Below are positions 43,177 to 53,289 of a stretch of DNA of 64,000 bases, piece by piece (the first letter of the stretch is position 1; every line of letters starts with the position of its first letter). Source of the stretch: Dethiobacter sp. (GTDB taxonomy: Bacteria > Bacillota > Dethiobacteria > DTU022 > UBA8154); the NCBI GenBank assembly GCA_020725665.1, contig DYEO01000008.1, positions 1 through 64,000 of the forward strand, in the 5' to 3' direction. The translations under genes were made by a program, and so were the position numbers. Under the pieces are notes generated by a model. That model saw only the letters and a program-made list of their open reading frames with translations. It was not told the origin of the DNA and did no database searches.

Positions 43177-43821
43177 CTAACCTGTCTTGTCACCGCGCAC
43201 GATGTCCTTGATTTTCATCAGGCGTACGAGGGCGCCCCGCTCATTTTCGTCCAGCTTCATGCTGATATACTTGATCGTACTTACCAGCTGGGGAATGAGC
43301 ACGTGCTCCAGGGCGTTTACCCGGCGGCGTGTTTTATCGATCTCGTTGGCCAGGAGGAAAACAGCTTTCTCCACCTCCGCCAGCTTAATCAGCTGGGGCA
43401 GCACCTCTGCCAGGGCGGCGATGGAGGTATCAAGTTCGGCCGAGGTATTGGCAAAACCATAAGGGTAGACATCGCCCCCGGTCCCCTCCTCCTGCTGCTG
43501 CCGGATAAAGCGGGGCACACGCACACTCATCATGTTGACCTCTTCCGCTTCCAGTTCCACGCGGGCCTGGGGGAACATGATCGCTTCTTCCATCGTCTCC
43601 GCGGACATGACAGCCTGGGCCAGCAGAAAGTTGGCAAAAGAGCGGGAGAGTTTTGCCTCAACACGCATACGCAGCTCCTTGTTCTCACGGATCAGCTCTA
43701 GGAATTTACGCATCAGCTCATCCCGTTTGTCCTTGAGCAGCTTGTGACCCCGCTGGGCCATCTTGAGACGACCTTTTAAGCGGTTGAGTTCCATGCGGGT
43801 CGGGTTAACGCGAATCTCCAT
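43177..43821 (-). CDS. ntpD: V-type ATPase subunit D (central stalk)
   Basis: A 214-residue coiled-coil rotor shaft. The start RVNPTRMELNRLKGRLKMAQRGHKLLKDK is typical of archaeal and bacterial V-type D subunits, and the C-terminal part has EIDKTRRRVNALEHVLIPQL. It rotates inside the A3B3 head. It is the last gene of the operon, starting 3 bases after the B subunit gene. Confidence 0.95.
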   Translation of the reverse strand: MEIRVNPTRMELNRLKGRLKMAQRGHKLLKDKRDELMRKFLELIRENKELRMRVEAKLSRSFANFLLAQAVMSAETMEEAIMFPQARVELEAEEVNMMSVRVPRFIRQQQEEGTGGDVYPYGFANTSAELDTSIAALAEVLPQLIKLAEVEKAVFLLANEIDKTRRRVNALEHVLIPQLVSTIKYISMKLDENERGALVRLMKIKDIVRGDKTG

Positions 43822-43824
43822 TTT

Positions 43825-45222
43825 TTATTCCCCCCCGGCCCCGGCCTCGGCCGGTTGGGGCAGGTATTTCTCCAGGTACTCATCCCGGACACGTTTCAGT
43901 TCGGTACGCGGCAGCAGGGCCAGCAGCTTCCAGCCCAAGTCCAGGGTTCCGTGCACGGTACGGTCCTCATTTTCGCCCTGCCGCACATAACGGTCCTCAA
44001 ATTCATCGGCAAAGCGGGCAAAAAGTTTGTCCGCATCACTCAGGGCCGCCTCTCCCAGGATTGCGGCCAGCTCTTTGGCCTCCTTACCCCGGGCATAGGC
44101 TGCATAGAGTTGGTTCAGGGTGTCGGCATGGTCCTCACGTGTTTTCCCCGCACCAATACCCTTGTCCTTGAGACGGGAGAGGGAGGGAAGCACATCCACC
44201 GGCGGGTAGATACCCTTGCGGTGCAGGGAGCGGCTGAGGATGATCTGCCCCTCCGTGATATATCCGGTAAGGTCAGGAATGGGATGGGTCTTGTCATCCT
44301 CCGGCATGGTTAAAATGGGAATCTGCGTGATGGATCCTTCCCTGCCGCGAATACGGCCGGCCCGCTCGTAAATGGTGGCCAGGTCGGTGTAGAGATAACC
44401 GGGATAGCCGCGCCGGCCGGGCACCTCTTTACGGGCCGCGGAGATCTCCCGCAGCGCCTCCGCATAGTTGGTGAGGTCGGTGAGGATAACCAGCACGTGC
44501 ATTCCTTTTTCGTAGGCCAGGTACTCCGCCGCAGTCAAGGCCATACGGGGCGTGGCGATACGCTCAATCGCCGGGTCGTCGGCCAGGTTGATAAAGAGCA
44601 CGGAGCGTTCAATCGCCCCCGTCTTGCGGAAGTCAGCGATGAAAAACTCCGCCTCCTCGAAGGTGATCCCCATTGCGGCAAAGACGATGGCAAATTTCGT
44701 TTCTGCACTCAAAACCTTGGCCTGGCGGGCGATCTGGGCAGCGAGGCGGTTGTGGGGAAGGCCCGAGCCGGAAAAGATCGGCAGTTTCTGCCCCCGCACC
44801 AGGGTGTTGAGGCCGTCGATGGTGGAGACGCCCGTCTGGATAAACTCGGAAGGATAATTCCGGGCATAGGGGTTAAGCGGCAGGCCGTTGATATCGAGCC
44901 GTTTCTCCGGAATAATCTTCGGCCCCTTGTCCCGCGGGCGGCCCAGGCCATCGAAGACCCGTCCCAGGATATCCAGGGAAACGGGCAGTTCGATCCCCTT
45001 GCCCAGGAAACGCACCTTGCACTCGTTGACATTCATGCTGGTCGAGCCCTCGAAAATCTGCACCAGGGCCTTGTCCCGGTTCACCTCCAGCACACGCCCG
45101 CGGCGGATGGAGCCGTCCTGCATCTCGATCTCGGCCAGCTCGCCGTACTTAACCCCGTCCACCTGCTCGATGAGCATAAGCGGGCCGACAATTTCTTTAA
45201 TACTGCGATATTCTTTTAACAT
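43825..45222 (-). CDS. ntpB: V-type ATPase subunit B (non-catalytic)
   Basis: A 465-residue subunit that forms the A3B3 hexamer with A. It has the non-catalytic P-loop-less nucleotide site region [19 protein letters not shown], the [31 protein letters not shown] segment and [17 protein letters not shown]. Length is typical. It lies 17 bases downstream of the A subunit gene. Confidence 0.97.
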   Translation of the reverse strand: MLKEYRSIKEIVGPLMLIEQVDGVKYGELAEIEMQDGSIRRGRVLEVNRDKALVQIFEGSTSMNVNECKVRFLGKGIELPVSLDILGRVFDGLGRPRDKGPKIIPEKRLDINGLPLNPYARNYPSEFIQTGVSTIDGLNTLVRGQKLPIFSGSGLPHNRLAAQIARQAKVLSAETKFAIVFAAMGITFEEAEFFIADFRKTGAIERSVLFINLADDPAIERIATPRMALTAAEYLAYEKGMHVLVILTDLTNYAEALREISAARKEVPGRRGYPGYLYTDLATIYERAGRIRGREGSITQIPILTMPEDDKTHPIPDLTGYITEGQIILSRSLHRKGIYPPVDVLPSLSRLKDKGIGAGKTREDHADTLNQLYAAYARGKEAKELAAILGEAALSDADKLFARFADEFEDRYVRQGENEDRTVHGTLDLGWKLLALLPRTELKRVRDEYLEKYLPQPAEAGAGGE

Positions 45223-45239
45223 GGCAGTCCCTCCTTCCC

Positions 45240-47033
45240 TTAGGCGTAAAGCTGCTCGCCCTCTTCATCGCCGGCGGCAGCAACTTTGGCGATCTGTTCA
45301 CGAATCGTTGCAGCAATACTATCAAGTTCATCCATCCTGCTCTCCTCGATATAACGGGCGCGGGCGATCTGATCCCGTACCGGCAGGTTTAACAGCTCCG
45401 TCAGTTCCGCTCCCCGCTCCAGGGCACGCTGGCATTCATGGTGAAAGAGCATAATCAGCCCGATCATCTTGAACTGTTTCTGCAGCGAGGCATAGGTGTC
45501 CACCTCGTGGAAAGAGTTCTGGTGCAGGAAGTCCTCACGCAGGGAGCGGGCTGTCTCCAGGGTGAGCCGCTCCCGTGTGCCGAGAGCATCCACCCCCACA
45601 AGACGCACGATCTCCTCCAGGTCCGCCTCCTCCTGCAGGATGCGCATGGACTCGCCCCGCATTTCCACCCACTCATTACCCAGGTTTTCCCGGTAGAAAT
45701 CGTCAAAAATATCCGTATAAAGGGAATAGCTGAGCAGCCAGTTGATCGCGGGGAAGTGGCGGCGGTAAGCCAGGGCTGCATCCAACCCCCAGAAAACCTT
45801 GACAATACGCAACGTATTCTGAGAAACGGGCTCGGAGAGGTCGCCCCCGGGAGGTGATACGGCACCCACCGCTGTGAGGGCGCCCATGCGGTTGTCTTTC
45901 CCCAGGCAGATAACCTTGCCGGAACGCTCATAAAACTCGGCAACCCGGGAACCCAGATAGGCGGGATAACCCTCTTCACCAGGCATCTCCTCGAGCCGGC
46001 CGGAGATCTCCCGCAACGCCTCCGCCCAGCGGGATGTGGAATCGGCCATCAGGGCCACGCTGAAACCCATGTCGCGAAAATACTCGGCGATGGTAATACC
46101 TGTATAAATTGAGGCTTCCCGTGCGGCCACAGGCATATCGGAGGTGTTGGCGATGAGCACGGTCCGTTTCATCAGCGGCTCGCCGCTCTTGGGGTCTTTT
46201 AATTCAGGGAACTCGTTCAAAACGTCGGTCATCTCGTTGCCCCGCTCACCGCAGCCCACGTAGACGATAATCTCCGCATCGGCCCACTTGGCAAGCTGGT
46301 GCTGCGTTACAGTCTTACCGCTGCCGAAGGGCCCGGGGATACAGGCTGTACCCCCCTTGGCCACGGGGAAAAACATGTCAAGCACACGCTGCCCCGTCAC
46401 CAGGGGCTCGGTGGGAGCAAGTTTTTCCTTATAAAGGCGGCCCCTGCGCACCGGCCACTTCTGCATCATCTGGATCTCCGTAACGGCCCCGTCCTTCTCC
46501 ACACGGGCGATGGTATCGCTAACAGTGGCTTCCCCGCTGTGGATGAACGTCAGTTTGCCGCTCACTCCCGGGGGGACCATAATCTTATGCACCACCAGGG
46601 TAGTCTCCTGCACAGTGCCGAGAATATCCCCCCCGTCCACCATCTCACCCTCTGTCAGCACAGGCATAAATTGCCACCGTTTCTCCCGGTCGAGGGCCGC
46701 CGCCTCCACGCCGCGCGTGATACGGTCCCCCACCATGGCGCAGATCACATCCAGAGGTCGCTGGATCCCGTCATAGATGGACTCGATCAGCCCCGGTCCC
46801 AGTTCCACGCTCAGAGGCTGATCCGTGGAGTAGACCGGTTCGCCCGGACCAAGGCCGCCGGTCTCTTCATAAACCTGGATAGAGGCGCGGTCTTCGCGCA
46901 CCTCGATGATCTCACCAATCAGGCGCGCGTCGCTGACGCGAACCACATCGTACATCTTGGCGCCTTTCATGTTTTCGGCTACCACTAACGGGCCGGAAAC
47001 CTTGACAATCCTGCCAACCAGTTCACTGGTCAA
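45240..47033 (-). CDS. ntpA: V-type ATPase subunit A (catalytic)
   Basis: A 597-residue catalytic subunit. The P-loop is [15 protein letters not shown], the catalytic Glu lies in CGERGNEM, and the A-specific bulge domain spans residues ~120-190. [33 protein letters not shown] is the usual signature. It hydrolyses or makes ATP. The start lies 2 bases downstream of the F gene. Confidence 0.98.
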   Translation of the reverse strand: MTSELVGRIVKVSGPLVVAENMKGAKMYDVVRVSDARLIGEIIEVREDRASIQVYEETGGLGPGEPVYSTDQPLSVELGPGLIESIYDGIQRPLDVICAMVGDRITRGVEAAALDREKRWQFMPVLTEGEMVDGGDILGTVQETTLVVHKIMVPPGVSGKLTFIHSGEATVSDTIARVEKDGAVTEIQMMQKWPVRRGRLYKEKLAPTEPLVTGQRVLDMFFPVAKGGTACIPGPFGSGKTVTQHQLAKWADAEIIVYVGCGERGNEMTDVLNEFPELKDPKSGEPLMKRTVLIANTSDMPVAAREASIYTGITIAEYFRDMGFSVALMADSTSRWAEALREISGRLEEMPGEEGYPAYLGSRVAEFYERSGKVICLGKDNRMGALTAVGAVSPPGGDLSEPVSQNTLRIVKVFWGLDAALAYRRHFPAINWLLSYSLYTDIFDDFYRENLGNEWVEMRGESMRILQEEADLEEIVRLVGVDALGTRERLTLETARSLREDFLHQNSFHEVDTYASLQKQFKMIGLIMLFHHECQRALERGAELTELLNLPVRDQIARARYIEESRMDELDSIAATIREQIAKVAAAGDEEGEQLYA

Positions 47034-47035
47034 AG

Positions 47036-47368
47036 CTAACTACCCTCTTTCCCAAATAAGATATCAGCGCCGATGGCTTTCTCCGCGTTCCTGCGAATCT
47101 GCTCCATCCCCAGCCCCAGCGCCCCCTGGTTGTTCGGTATCAAAAGGATGGCCGGCAGCAATTTCTTGTTCAGCTCCTCCAGTTGCGGCATCACATGCTG
47201 GGCCACGTTTTCGGTAATACAGATGACCGCGTAATTTTCGCGGGTAACCCTGTTCAGGACGCGGGGCAACTCATCCTCGCCGGTAACGGGGTAGGTGGCC
47301 ACTCCCAGCGACTTAAAACCCAGGATGGAATCTTTATCACCGATTACCGCCACTTTATACATAGACAT
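47036..47368 (-). CDS. ntpG: V-type ATPase subunit F
   Basis: A 110-residue small rotor subunit. It begins [21 protein letters not shown], typical of F, with [15 protein letters not shown] in the middle. It overlaps the C subunit gene by 14 bases. The ATG at 47368 follows AAAGG; a GTG at 47371 is also possible. Confidence 0.9.
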   Translation of the reverse strand: MSMYKVAVIGDKDSILGFKSLGVATYPVTGEDELPRVLNRVTRENYAVICITENVAQHVMPQLEELNKKLLPAILLIPNNQGALGLGMEQIRRNAEKAIGADILFGKEGS

Positions 47369-48356
47369 CACGCAACCTTTCCTTGATCTCCTCTACGGGA
47401 AGCCGATTTATCTTGCCGACCATAATGATACGAATCAGCTTCACTTCATTCTCTTTTGCCAATATAAAGGCCGCAAGAGGTTCAAGCCCGAACGCTACAT
47501 ATTTGGCCTTTTTGACATGCTCCAGCAGAAAATCGTCCACCAGCTTCTCAAAACGGGTCAACGTATCCGTCTTCTGAAATGATTGTATTGCCTCCTCCAT
47601 AAAACTGGCATAACTGCTGGAAAGGAGGCGGTCCGCCAGCACCTCCGGGGGATCGGCCAGTTGTACCAGTTTGGTCAGGTCCAGCCTGCCGAGAGGCAGC
47701 AGAGCCTGTTCCAGGAATTCCCGGGAGAGATTGGCGCGCTTGACACGCAGGTATGTCTTGACATTCAAAAGGTCGATCTGAAAAGCAAGATAATCATGGA
47801 GAAAGGGAGAATCAAACTGTTGACTTATCTCCACCATCTCCGTAAACATGGCACGGTCGAGGAGCAGGTCCACAAGCTGGGGATTGGCCTCCAGGCGCAA
47901 CGCTTCGGCAATCTGTTTCGCCGCATCGCGCATGGCACGGGGCAGGCTGCGATAATCGTCATCGTGCACGGCCCGCTGCAGTACGGTCAAAGGAATATTT
48001 CCCACATCCCTGACCAGGAGTTCATCCCGCTCCTCTCCCATTTTATAGGCTTTAAAAAGGACCTTAAGGTTGTGGTAGTCATACCTGCAGGCAAAGAGGC
48101 CAACCAGCTCCGGATCGGGGGCAAAACGGCGCAGCTCCCTGTAGACGCGGTGCAGCACTTGGTCGAGCATCGTCTCGTAATCGTAGACGCTGGCCAGAGA
48201 GGCGATATATTCGGCGTACTCGCTCTCCCCCAGGACCTTGAGGGCTTCCTCCGCACCGGATGCTTCCACCATGCGCTCTATCTTGCCCCGGTCCAACAGG
48301 CTCGTTTCCATGGCCCGTATCCTGCCTACAGCATAAGCGTACCGGTCATTGTCCAA
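47355..48356 (-). CDS. ntpC: V-type ATPase subunit C (NtpC/d)
   Basis: A 333-residue all-helical subunit joining the central stalk to the proteolipid ring. It has YAYAVGRIRAMETSLLDRG at the start, DYHNLKVLFKAYKMG, and a C-terminal EPLAAFILAKENEVKLIRIIMVGKIN. The three-fold helical repeats are visible in the alternating DLLNVKTYLRVKRANLSREFLEQALLP region. Confidence 0.95.
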   Translation of the reverse strand: MDNDRYAYAVGRIRAMETSLLDRGKIERMVEASGAEEALKVLGESEYAEYIASLASVYDYETMLDQVLHRVYRELRRFAPDPELVGLFACRYDYHNLKVLFKAYKMGEERDELLVRDVGNIPLTVLQRAVHDDDYRSLPRAMRDAAKQIAEALRLEANPQLVDLLLDRAMFTEMVEISQQFDSPFLHDYLAFQIDLLNVKTYLRVKRANLSREFLEQALLPLGRLDLTKLVQLADPPEVLADRLLSSSYASFMEEAIQSFQKTDTLTRFEKLVDDFLLEHVKKAKYVAFGLEPLAAFILAKENEVKLIRIIMVGKINRLPVEEIKERLRDVYV

Positions 48357-48392
48357 AATTTTCCGGCCTCCTCTCTATTTAGAGGTCATAAG

Positions 48393-49007
48393 TTACTCTG
48401 TAAAAAGCATGCCGGCCACAGTCGGCTCCAGCAGGTCGCGCTGCATGCGCAAAAGGGAGTCAAAGGAGTTGTTAATCTCCACTTCGCCGGCACGGAGCAC
48501 AAAACCTCCTTGCAGCGGACGCGTTCCCGCGGCAAGGGTAAGTTGGCCCTTTTTCCCCTGCTGGCGCAGGGTCTCATTTAACCTGACAAGGAATGGCGCA
48601 TCAAAATGCTCCCGCTGGCTGGGCGATACGATTAACTCTTCATCACCGCGCTGTACCGCCGCCAGGATCATGGGAAAAAGAAGTTCCTGGTATGGTTTGC
48701 GTTCCAGTTCGTGCAAGCGGGTCAGGGCCTGGTTAAAAGTATCTTCGATCAGCTCCTCCTTGGCCGCCAGAATCTGTTTACGGGCGTCCAGCTCGGCAAT
48801 GGTCAGGGCACGGCGCTTTTTTTCTTCCGCCTGGTCCCGGGCCTGAGCCAACAGGGTTTCGCGGCGCGCCGTCCCTTCCTTTTCGCCGCGGGCGATGATC
48901 TCTGTGGCACGCTGCCGTGCTTCCTGCAGGACCCGTTCCGCTTGTGCCTCAGCTTCGGCAATGATTTTTTCCTTCAGCTTTTCCGCTCCGGACATCGGAT
49001 CAATCAC
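48393..49007 (-). CDS. ntpE: V-type ATPase subunit E (peripheral stalk)
   Basis: A 204-residue stalk subunit: N-terminal coiled coil (KLKEKIIAEAEAQAERVLQEAR) and a C-terminal globular domain with GGFVLRAGEVEINNSFDSLLRMQRDLLEPTVAGMLF, which docks on the A3B3 head. It pairs with the H/G subunit encoded first in the operon. Confidence 0.93.
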   Translation of the reverse strand: MIDPMSGAEKLKEKIIAEAEAQAERVLQEARQRATEIIARGEKEGTARRETLLAQARDQAEEKKRRALTIAELDARKQILAAKEELIEDTFNQALTRLHELERKPYQELLFPMILAAVQRGDEELIVSPSQREHFDAPFLVRLNETLRQQGKKGQLTLAAGTRPLQGGFVLRAGEVEINNSFDSLLRMQRDLLEPTVAGMLFTE

Positions 49008-49019
49008 ATCCTTAAAAGC

Positions 49020-49493
49020 TTAGAATGGGAGGAACATGAAGATCATAATCGACATGAGCAATGCGAAGACGGCATATGTTTCCACCATAACAGGGTAAAT
49101 CATGGCTTTACCAAATTCCTCGGGCCGCTTGGCGATCATCTGGATGCTGGCTGCCGCCGCCTTACCCTGGTATATGGCCGAGTACCAGCCCACAAAGCCG
49201 ATGGGCAAAGCAGCGAAGAGCAGTCCCAGGCCTTGCGGGGTTGTCAGTGCCAGGATCTCCCCTCCCATAATTCCCGTGCGGAAGAGGATTAAAAAGCCCA
49301 TAATCAGGCCGTAAATTCCCTGTGTGCCCGGCAAAGCGGTCAACACGATGGTGAGACCGAACTTATCCGGGTCTTCACTAATCACGCCTGCGGAAGACTG
49401 CCCCGCGATGCCGATACCGATAGCAGAACCGATGCCCGCCAGCAGTGTAGCCACCGCAGCCCCAAGAATGCCTAACCCCAGACCTATTTCCAT
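49020..49493 (-). CDS. ntpK: V-type ATPase proteolipid K with Na+-binding signature
   Basis: A 157-residue doubled hairpin (four helices), like Enterococcus hirae NtpK. TM2 carries LPGTQGIYG and TM4 carries the ion Glu in VMVETYAVF; Gln in SIQMIAKRPEE follows in the third helix region. The Thr-Gln-Tyr of helix 2, the Gln of helix 3 and the TM4 Glu are the Na+ ligands in E. hirae. Only one ionisable Glu is present per doubled subunit. Na+ pumping is therefore predicted, but not shown. Confidence 0.92.
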   Translation of the reverse strand: MEIGLGLGILGAAVATLLAGIGSAIGIGIAGQSSAGVISEDPDKFGLTIVLTALPGTQGIYGLIMGFLILFRTGIMGGEILALTTPQGLGLLFAALPIGFVGWYSAIYQGKAAAASIQMIAKRPEEFGKAMIYPVMVETYAVFALLMSIMIFMFLPF

Positions 49494-49550
49494 AGCATGT
49501 TGCCTCCTTTTAATAAAAAGATTAATGTGTTTATATCCCGTACTCTGACC

Positions 49551-51500
49551 CTAGTCGAGAGTCACATTCACATGGTTTGTGTTGAGTTTAAACGGCTTGA
49601 AGGAACGCCCGCCGCTTTCGAAGAAACGGTTAAAAAACTCCAGATACTGCAGGCGGCTTGAATGCACGTAGGCGCCGAGGATGTTGATCACCAGGTTGAA
49701 AAGATGTCCGCCAACCAACATGATTACCATCACGATGGCGCCGATCACCGTTCCGCCCAGCATTTTGGAGAGCATGTTTACGGACATAGCAATGACGCTG
49801 GTGGCCAGTCCGAGGGCAAGCAGACGCGAATAGGAGAGAATATCGCCCAGATATCCGGTTACGTTGTAGAGGGAGAATAAACCGGAAATGAATTTTTTGA
49901 CAATGCCCTTCTGTGTCCGTCCCTGGGTAAACACCAATCCCACCGCGGCGCCCGGCGCTAGTACACGGGCCAGGCCGGCCGTTTGGGGAAAGGCGAAAAG
50001 GATGAGCCCGGTGAGAAAAAGGGCCCAGAAAAGCTCGTCGTAAATGGCATCCAGCCATTTACCCTTGCTCGCCTTGTGGTAAAACATAATCCCCATACCC
50101 ACAAAGATCTGGAAAATGCCGATGGCAAGGGCATAGATGAGCATCCGCATGGGATCGGCCAGGGCATCAAAAAACAGCGGCGCCAGGGGAATGAGCCCAC
50201 CGAACCAGCCGCCGATGAGGGAGCCGAAGATAACGGTGGAGATGCCGCAGGCCAGCACGACCTTAAAGATACGGCGCGCGAAGGCCCCCAGTTTGACCTT
50301 CCACAGCATCCATGCCCCCAGGGCTGCAATGACCAGCCCGTAACCCGCATCGGACATGCAGATACCGAAAAAGGCCACAAAAAAAGGTGTCAGGGCAAAA
50401 GTGGGATCGATGCCGCGGGGCTTGGGGGTACCGTAAAGGGTCGTAATGAACTCAAAAGGAGCGGCAAAGGGTGGGTTTTCCAGGGCTACGGGGAAAGCTT
50501 CATCATCCTCCGGTTCCCGGGCAAGGGAGACAACCGTGTTACAGTCCGCAGCCAGTTTCTGCTCCAGGAGGGGAAGATCTTTTTCCCTGACCCAACCTTC
50601 CATCACAAAAGCGTTTTCCGTGCGGGTAAGATTGTTTACGAGTTGTTTTTTATCCCGCTCCATCACCAGGTAATCGCCGTAGCAGTTCAACTGCTCACGG
50701 CAGGCAACCAGTTTCTTTGTTTCTTCCAACACGGCCTGTCGCTGCGCGACGGCCTGCCGGAGCTCCTCCTCGATGCGGGCCAGGTTTTCCGCCGCTGTGT
50801 CGCGCAGGGAGACAAAATCCTGCCGATTAAAGCCGAACTGCTTGAGGGCTTCTTTCAGCCCTTCCTTGCTGCTCGCTGCATACGCAAGCAAAAGATAGGT
50901 CTCTTCCCGGTCAGCATGCACCTCCGCCAGGAAACCCTCCGCCGCCGCCGCGGACAGGGCCGTGCGGAAAGCCGCAAGTTCATCATTGGGGAGCATCCCC
51001 AGCTCCAGGCAAACCTGGGCCGTCGTGCGCACCTCTTCCAGGGGCACATCAAGCTTTTCCCAGGGTTGCAGCAAGGTACGGAGGTTCTGCAGGCGCGTCT
51101 CCTCGTTGCGCAGGGACATCAGTTTTTCGTCCGCACGGCGCAACTCCCGGTAAACCTCCTGCGTTTCCCGTCCCCAGTCCGCAGCCCTTGCATTAAAATC
51201 ATCCAGGGCCAGGAGCATGCGGTTATCCTCCAGGCTGCTGAGCATACTCTTCTTCTGCGGATAATGGCGGTTCAGGAAATCAAGGGCAAAACGCACCTCC
51301 GCCAATCGCGCCTCCAGCTCCTGCAGCGATTCCTGCTCTCTGTCGTTCTCCACCAGTTCGGCCCAGGCCGCATCCGCCGCCGCCTTACCCTGGAGATCGT
51401 TAACCTCCATCACGGCCATGCGCTGCAACAGGCCAAGCGTACAATCCTTTTCCGCCTGGTGACCGATGAGGTAAACCTTTTTCATTTTAGCTATGGCCAT
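49551..51500 (-). CDS. ntpI: V-type ATPase subunit I (a subunit)
   Basis: A 649-residue subunit. The N-terminal ~330 residues are soluble and coiled-coil rich (MKKVYLIGHQAEKDCTLGLLQRMAVMEV at the start), the C-terminal part has about seven to eight helices. TPFFVAFFGICMSDAGYGL and YVHSSRLQYLEFFNRFFESGG are conserved signatures; the Arg needed for ion translocation is expected in the seventh helix region near YSRLLALGLATSV. The start overlaps the H gene by 14 bases. Confidence 0.95.
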   Translation of the reverse strand: MAIAKMKKVYLIGHQAEKDCTLGLLQRMAVMEVNDLQGKAAADAAWAELVENDREQESLQELEARLAEVRFALDFLNRHYPQKKSMLSSLEDNRMLLALDDFNARAADWGRETQEVYRELRRADEKLMSLRNEETRLQNLRTLLQPWEKLDVPLEEVRTTAQVCLELGMLPNDELAAFRTALSAAAAEGFLAEVHADREETYLLLAYAASSKEGLKEALKQFGFNRQDFVSLRDTAAENLARIEEELRQAVAQRQAVLEETKKLVACREQLNCYGDYLVMERDKKQLVNNLTRTENAFVMEGWVREKDLPLLEQKLAADCNTVVSLAREPEDDEAFPVALENPPFAAPFEFITTLYGTPKPRGIDPTFALTPFFVAFFGICMSDAGYGLVIAALGAWMLWKVKLGAFARRIFKVVLACGISTVIFGSLIGGWFGGLIPLAPLFFDALADPMRMLIYALAIGIFQIFVGMGIMFYHKASKGKWLDAIYDELFWALFLTGLILFAFPQTAGLARVLAPGAAVGLVFTQGRTQKGIVKKFISGLFSLYNVTGYLGDILSYSRLLALGLATSVIAMSVNMLSKMLGGTVIGAIVMVIMLVGGHLFNLVINILGAYVHSSRLQYLEFFNRFFESGGRSFKPFKLNTNHVNVTLD

Positions 51501-51813
51501 CGGTCTTCACAATCCTCTCCATCACCATCTTGATTGCTGCCTCCTGTCTCGCCCGCGCCCCGGCCTGAAGCTGCTGCACATCTGCGGCGGCACGCTGCTG
51601 AATCGGAATAACAGCCTGTTGGGCTTCCTGCTCGGCAGCAGCGAGAATCTCCCGCCTTTTTGCCTCCCCTTCCGCCAAACCCTTACGCACCAGCTCCGCC
51701 GCCTGCTGCTCCGCGTCCTGGATGATACGGCGGGATTCGGCCTGGGCACTGCGCCGGATTTCCTCTGCCTTTCCCTCCGTTTCCCTGATACCTTTGATTA
51801 CTTCCGCAAGCAA
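51487..51813 (-). CDS. ntpF: V-type ATPase subunit H (G/AhaH-like stalk)
   Basis: A 108-residue coiled coil (AEEIRRSAQAESRRIIQDAEQQAAELVRKG and more Ala/Gln/Arg heptads) that forms the peripheral stalk with E. Its length and place ahead of subunit I match AhaH/NtpF. It is 14 bases after the AtpZ-like gene. Confidence 0.85.
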   Translation of the reverse strand: MLAEVIKGIRETEGKAEEIRRSAQAESRRIIQDAEQQAAELVRKGLAEGEAKRREILAAAEQEAQQAVIPIQQRAAADVQQLQAGARARQEAAIKMVMERIVKTDGHS

Positions 51814-51827
51814 AGCCTCACCTCCCT

Positions 51828-52046
51828 CTATTTTTTCAGCAGCATCCGCATTGCCTGCCTTAAACCGCCGGCCAGCGCCACGATTAAGGCAACAATGATA
51901 AAAAACGCCTCATAACCGTAGATGCGCCCCAGATACCGGCCCAGCAGCAACGCTGCGAGTAACGGCAAAACAATCGTCAGCGCCAGGCGCATCGCCAGCA
52001 GCAGGCCGAAAAGATCCCCCGGCTTAAAGCTGGACACTGCATCCAC
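51828..52046 (-). CDS. AtpZ/AtpI-like small membrane protein leading the V-ATPase operon
   Basis: A 72-residue protein with two membrane helices: LFGLLLAMRLALTIVLPLLAALLLGRYLG and YEAFFIIVALIVALAGGLRQAMRML. The G(Y/R)LGR...GL.G..R pattern resembles AtpZ/AtpI, the assembly helpers usually found beside F-type ATPases; here it heads a V-type operon. GTG at 52037 may be the true start because AGGTGG lies six bases before it. A role in ring assembly or ion supply is inference. The 180 bases upstream hold no gene and no clear promoter. Confidence 0.65.
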   Translation of the reverse strand: MDAVSSFKPGDLFGLLLAMRLALTIVLPLLAALLLGRYLGRIYGYEAFFIIVALIVALAGGLRQAMRMLLKK

Positions 52047-52225
52047 CTGCTTTTTCCCCGGGACGGATTACAGTGTAAATTATCTGAATTATCCGCGAAC
52101 CGGGTATTGAACCTTTAAAACTCAAAGGCCATCATTGGAGTTTCGACAGGTGGTTTAAAATTCCTGCTAAGATGATTTTAATAATTAACAATTTGCTACT
52201 TAAATCCCCTGCCAAATTATAACAC

Positions 52226-53230
52226 TTAGGGAAGTTTTAATTTATTCAGGGCTACCAGCCCGCCAAAAAAGAGGAGGATGTAGTAAGAAAAAAACCGCCA
52301 AGCGAGGACGAACAGGCCTAATACAGAGGTCGGCACAAAAAAGGAGTAAAGCCTGGCCAGGCCAAGCTCCACGACCCCGCTGCCGCCGGGGAGGGGAATA
52401 TAGGCGGTAATCATCTGAATAACAAGTTGCCAGAGCATGGCCTGGGAAAAGGGAACAATCCTGTTCAATCCCAACAGAAGTACGGGAGCAATGCTGAAAA
52501 AACAGATCCAGTAGCCCGCCGTCAGGATACCGATCAGGAGGACAGCGCCTCCTTTCCAGCGGTTCAGGGACAAGGTGGCATCGCGGTAATCTCTCAGTTC
52601 CTGGTGCAAAAAGTGGTAAAATTTTTTACCCCGGGCTCTGTTGCTGATAAAGGATACCTTTTGCAGCAGCCGCTCCAAAAGGAGCGGTTTCCAGATCAGG
52701 AGCAGGAGCAGGAGAGCCGTAACGAGAGAAACAAAGGCGGCGTAGATAAAAACCTGGTTTAAAAAGGTGGGAACAGGTCGGCCCTGGAAATAAATCAACA
52801 TGAACAGGGCTGCAGCGGTAAAGAGTATCCGGGTTACAAAGGCGCGCATCACCGTGACGGCGGTGGCCTCACCGAGGGAAAGGCCGTGTTGTTTGAGGGC
52901 ATAGATATTTGCCGGCCACTCCCCCGCGGCGAAGGGGGTTACGGCAGCAAAAAAGAAGGTCATGAGGAAGATCTGCATGCCGGCAAAAAGAGAAATTCTT
53001 TTACCGTGGCTGAGCGTGGCCACCAGCAGTTTAATGCGCATCCCTTCAATAATCCAGAGGGTAAAAACCATCAGCAGGGCAACAAAAAGGAACTCCCGGC
53101 GCAGGTACAGGAGACTTTCCAGCGTCTCCTCCTCGAAATGGTAAATAAAGATAAAAAGAGCCACAGTTATGCTCAATGTAAGGGAGATTCCCAGGCCTTT
53201 TTTCCACGCAGGCAGAGGTTTTGCCGACAT
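52226..53230 (-). CDS. YbhN/AglD-family (UPF0104) flippase-like membrane protein
   Basis: A 334-residue protein with about eight membrane segments. It has FFFAAVTPFAAGEWPA (the conserved P-G-E region), ALKQHGLSLGEATAVTVMRAF and the C-terminal ITAYIPLPGGSGVVELG, signatures of the lysylphosphatidylglycerol synthase TM region family. It likely moves or modifies lipid-linked compounds; substrate unknown. It is not obviously linked to the ATPase operon. Confidence 0.85.
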   Translation of the reverse strand: MSAKPLPAWKKGLGISLTLSITVALFIFIYHFEEETLESLLYLRREFLFVALLMVFTLWIIEGMRIKLLVATLSHGKRISLFAGMQIFLMTFFFAAVTPFAAGEWPANIYALKQHGLSLGEATAVTVMRAFVTRILFTAAALFMLIYFQGRPVPTFLNQVFIYAAFVSLVTALLLLLLIWKPLLLERLLQKVSFISNRARGKKFYHFLHQELRDYRDATLSLNRWKGGAVLLIGILTAGYWICFFSIAPVLLLGLNRIVPFSQAMLWQLVIQMITAYIPLPGGSGVVELGLARLYSFFVPTSVLGLFVLAWRFFSYYILLFFGGLVALNKLKLP

Positions 53231-53289
53231 GATAACCTTAAATCCCTTCTTCCCCGCTGCCGGGTCTGTCGTAGTGGAGGCAACGAGAT

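Noticed and set aside
49983..51533. Long rightward frame of 516 codons over V-ATPase subunit I
   Set aside because: Antisense shadow of a well-supported gene; composition is what a reverse reading gives.
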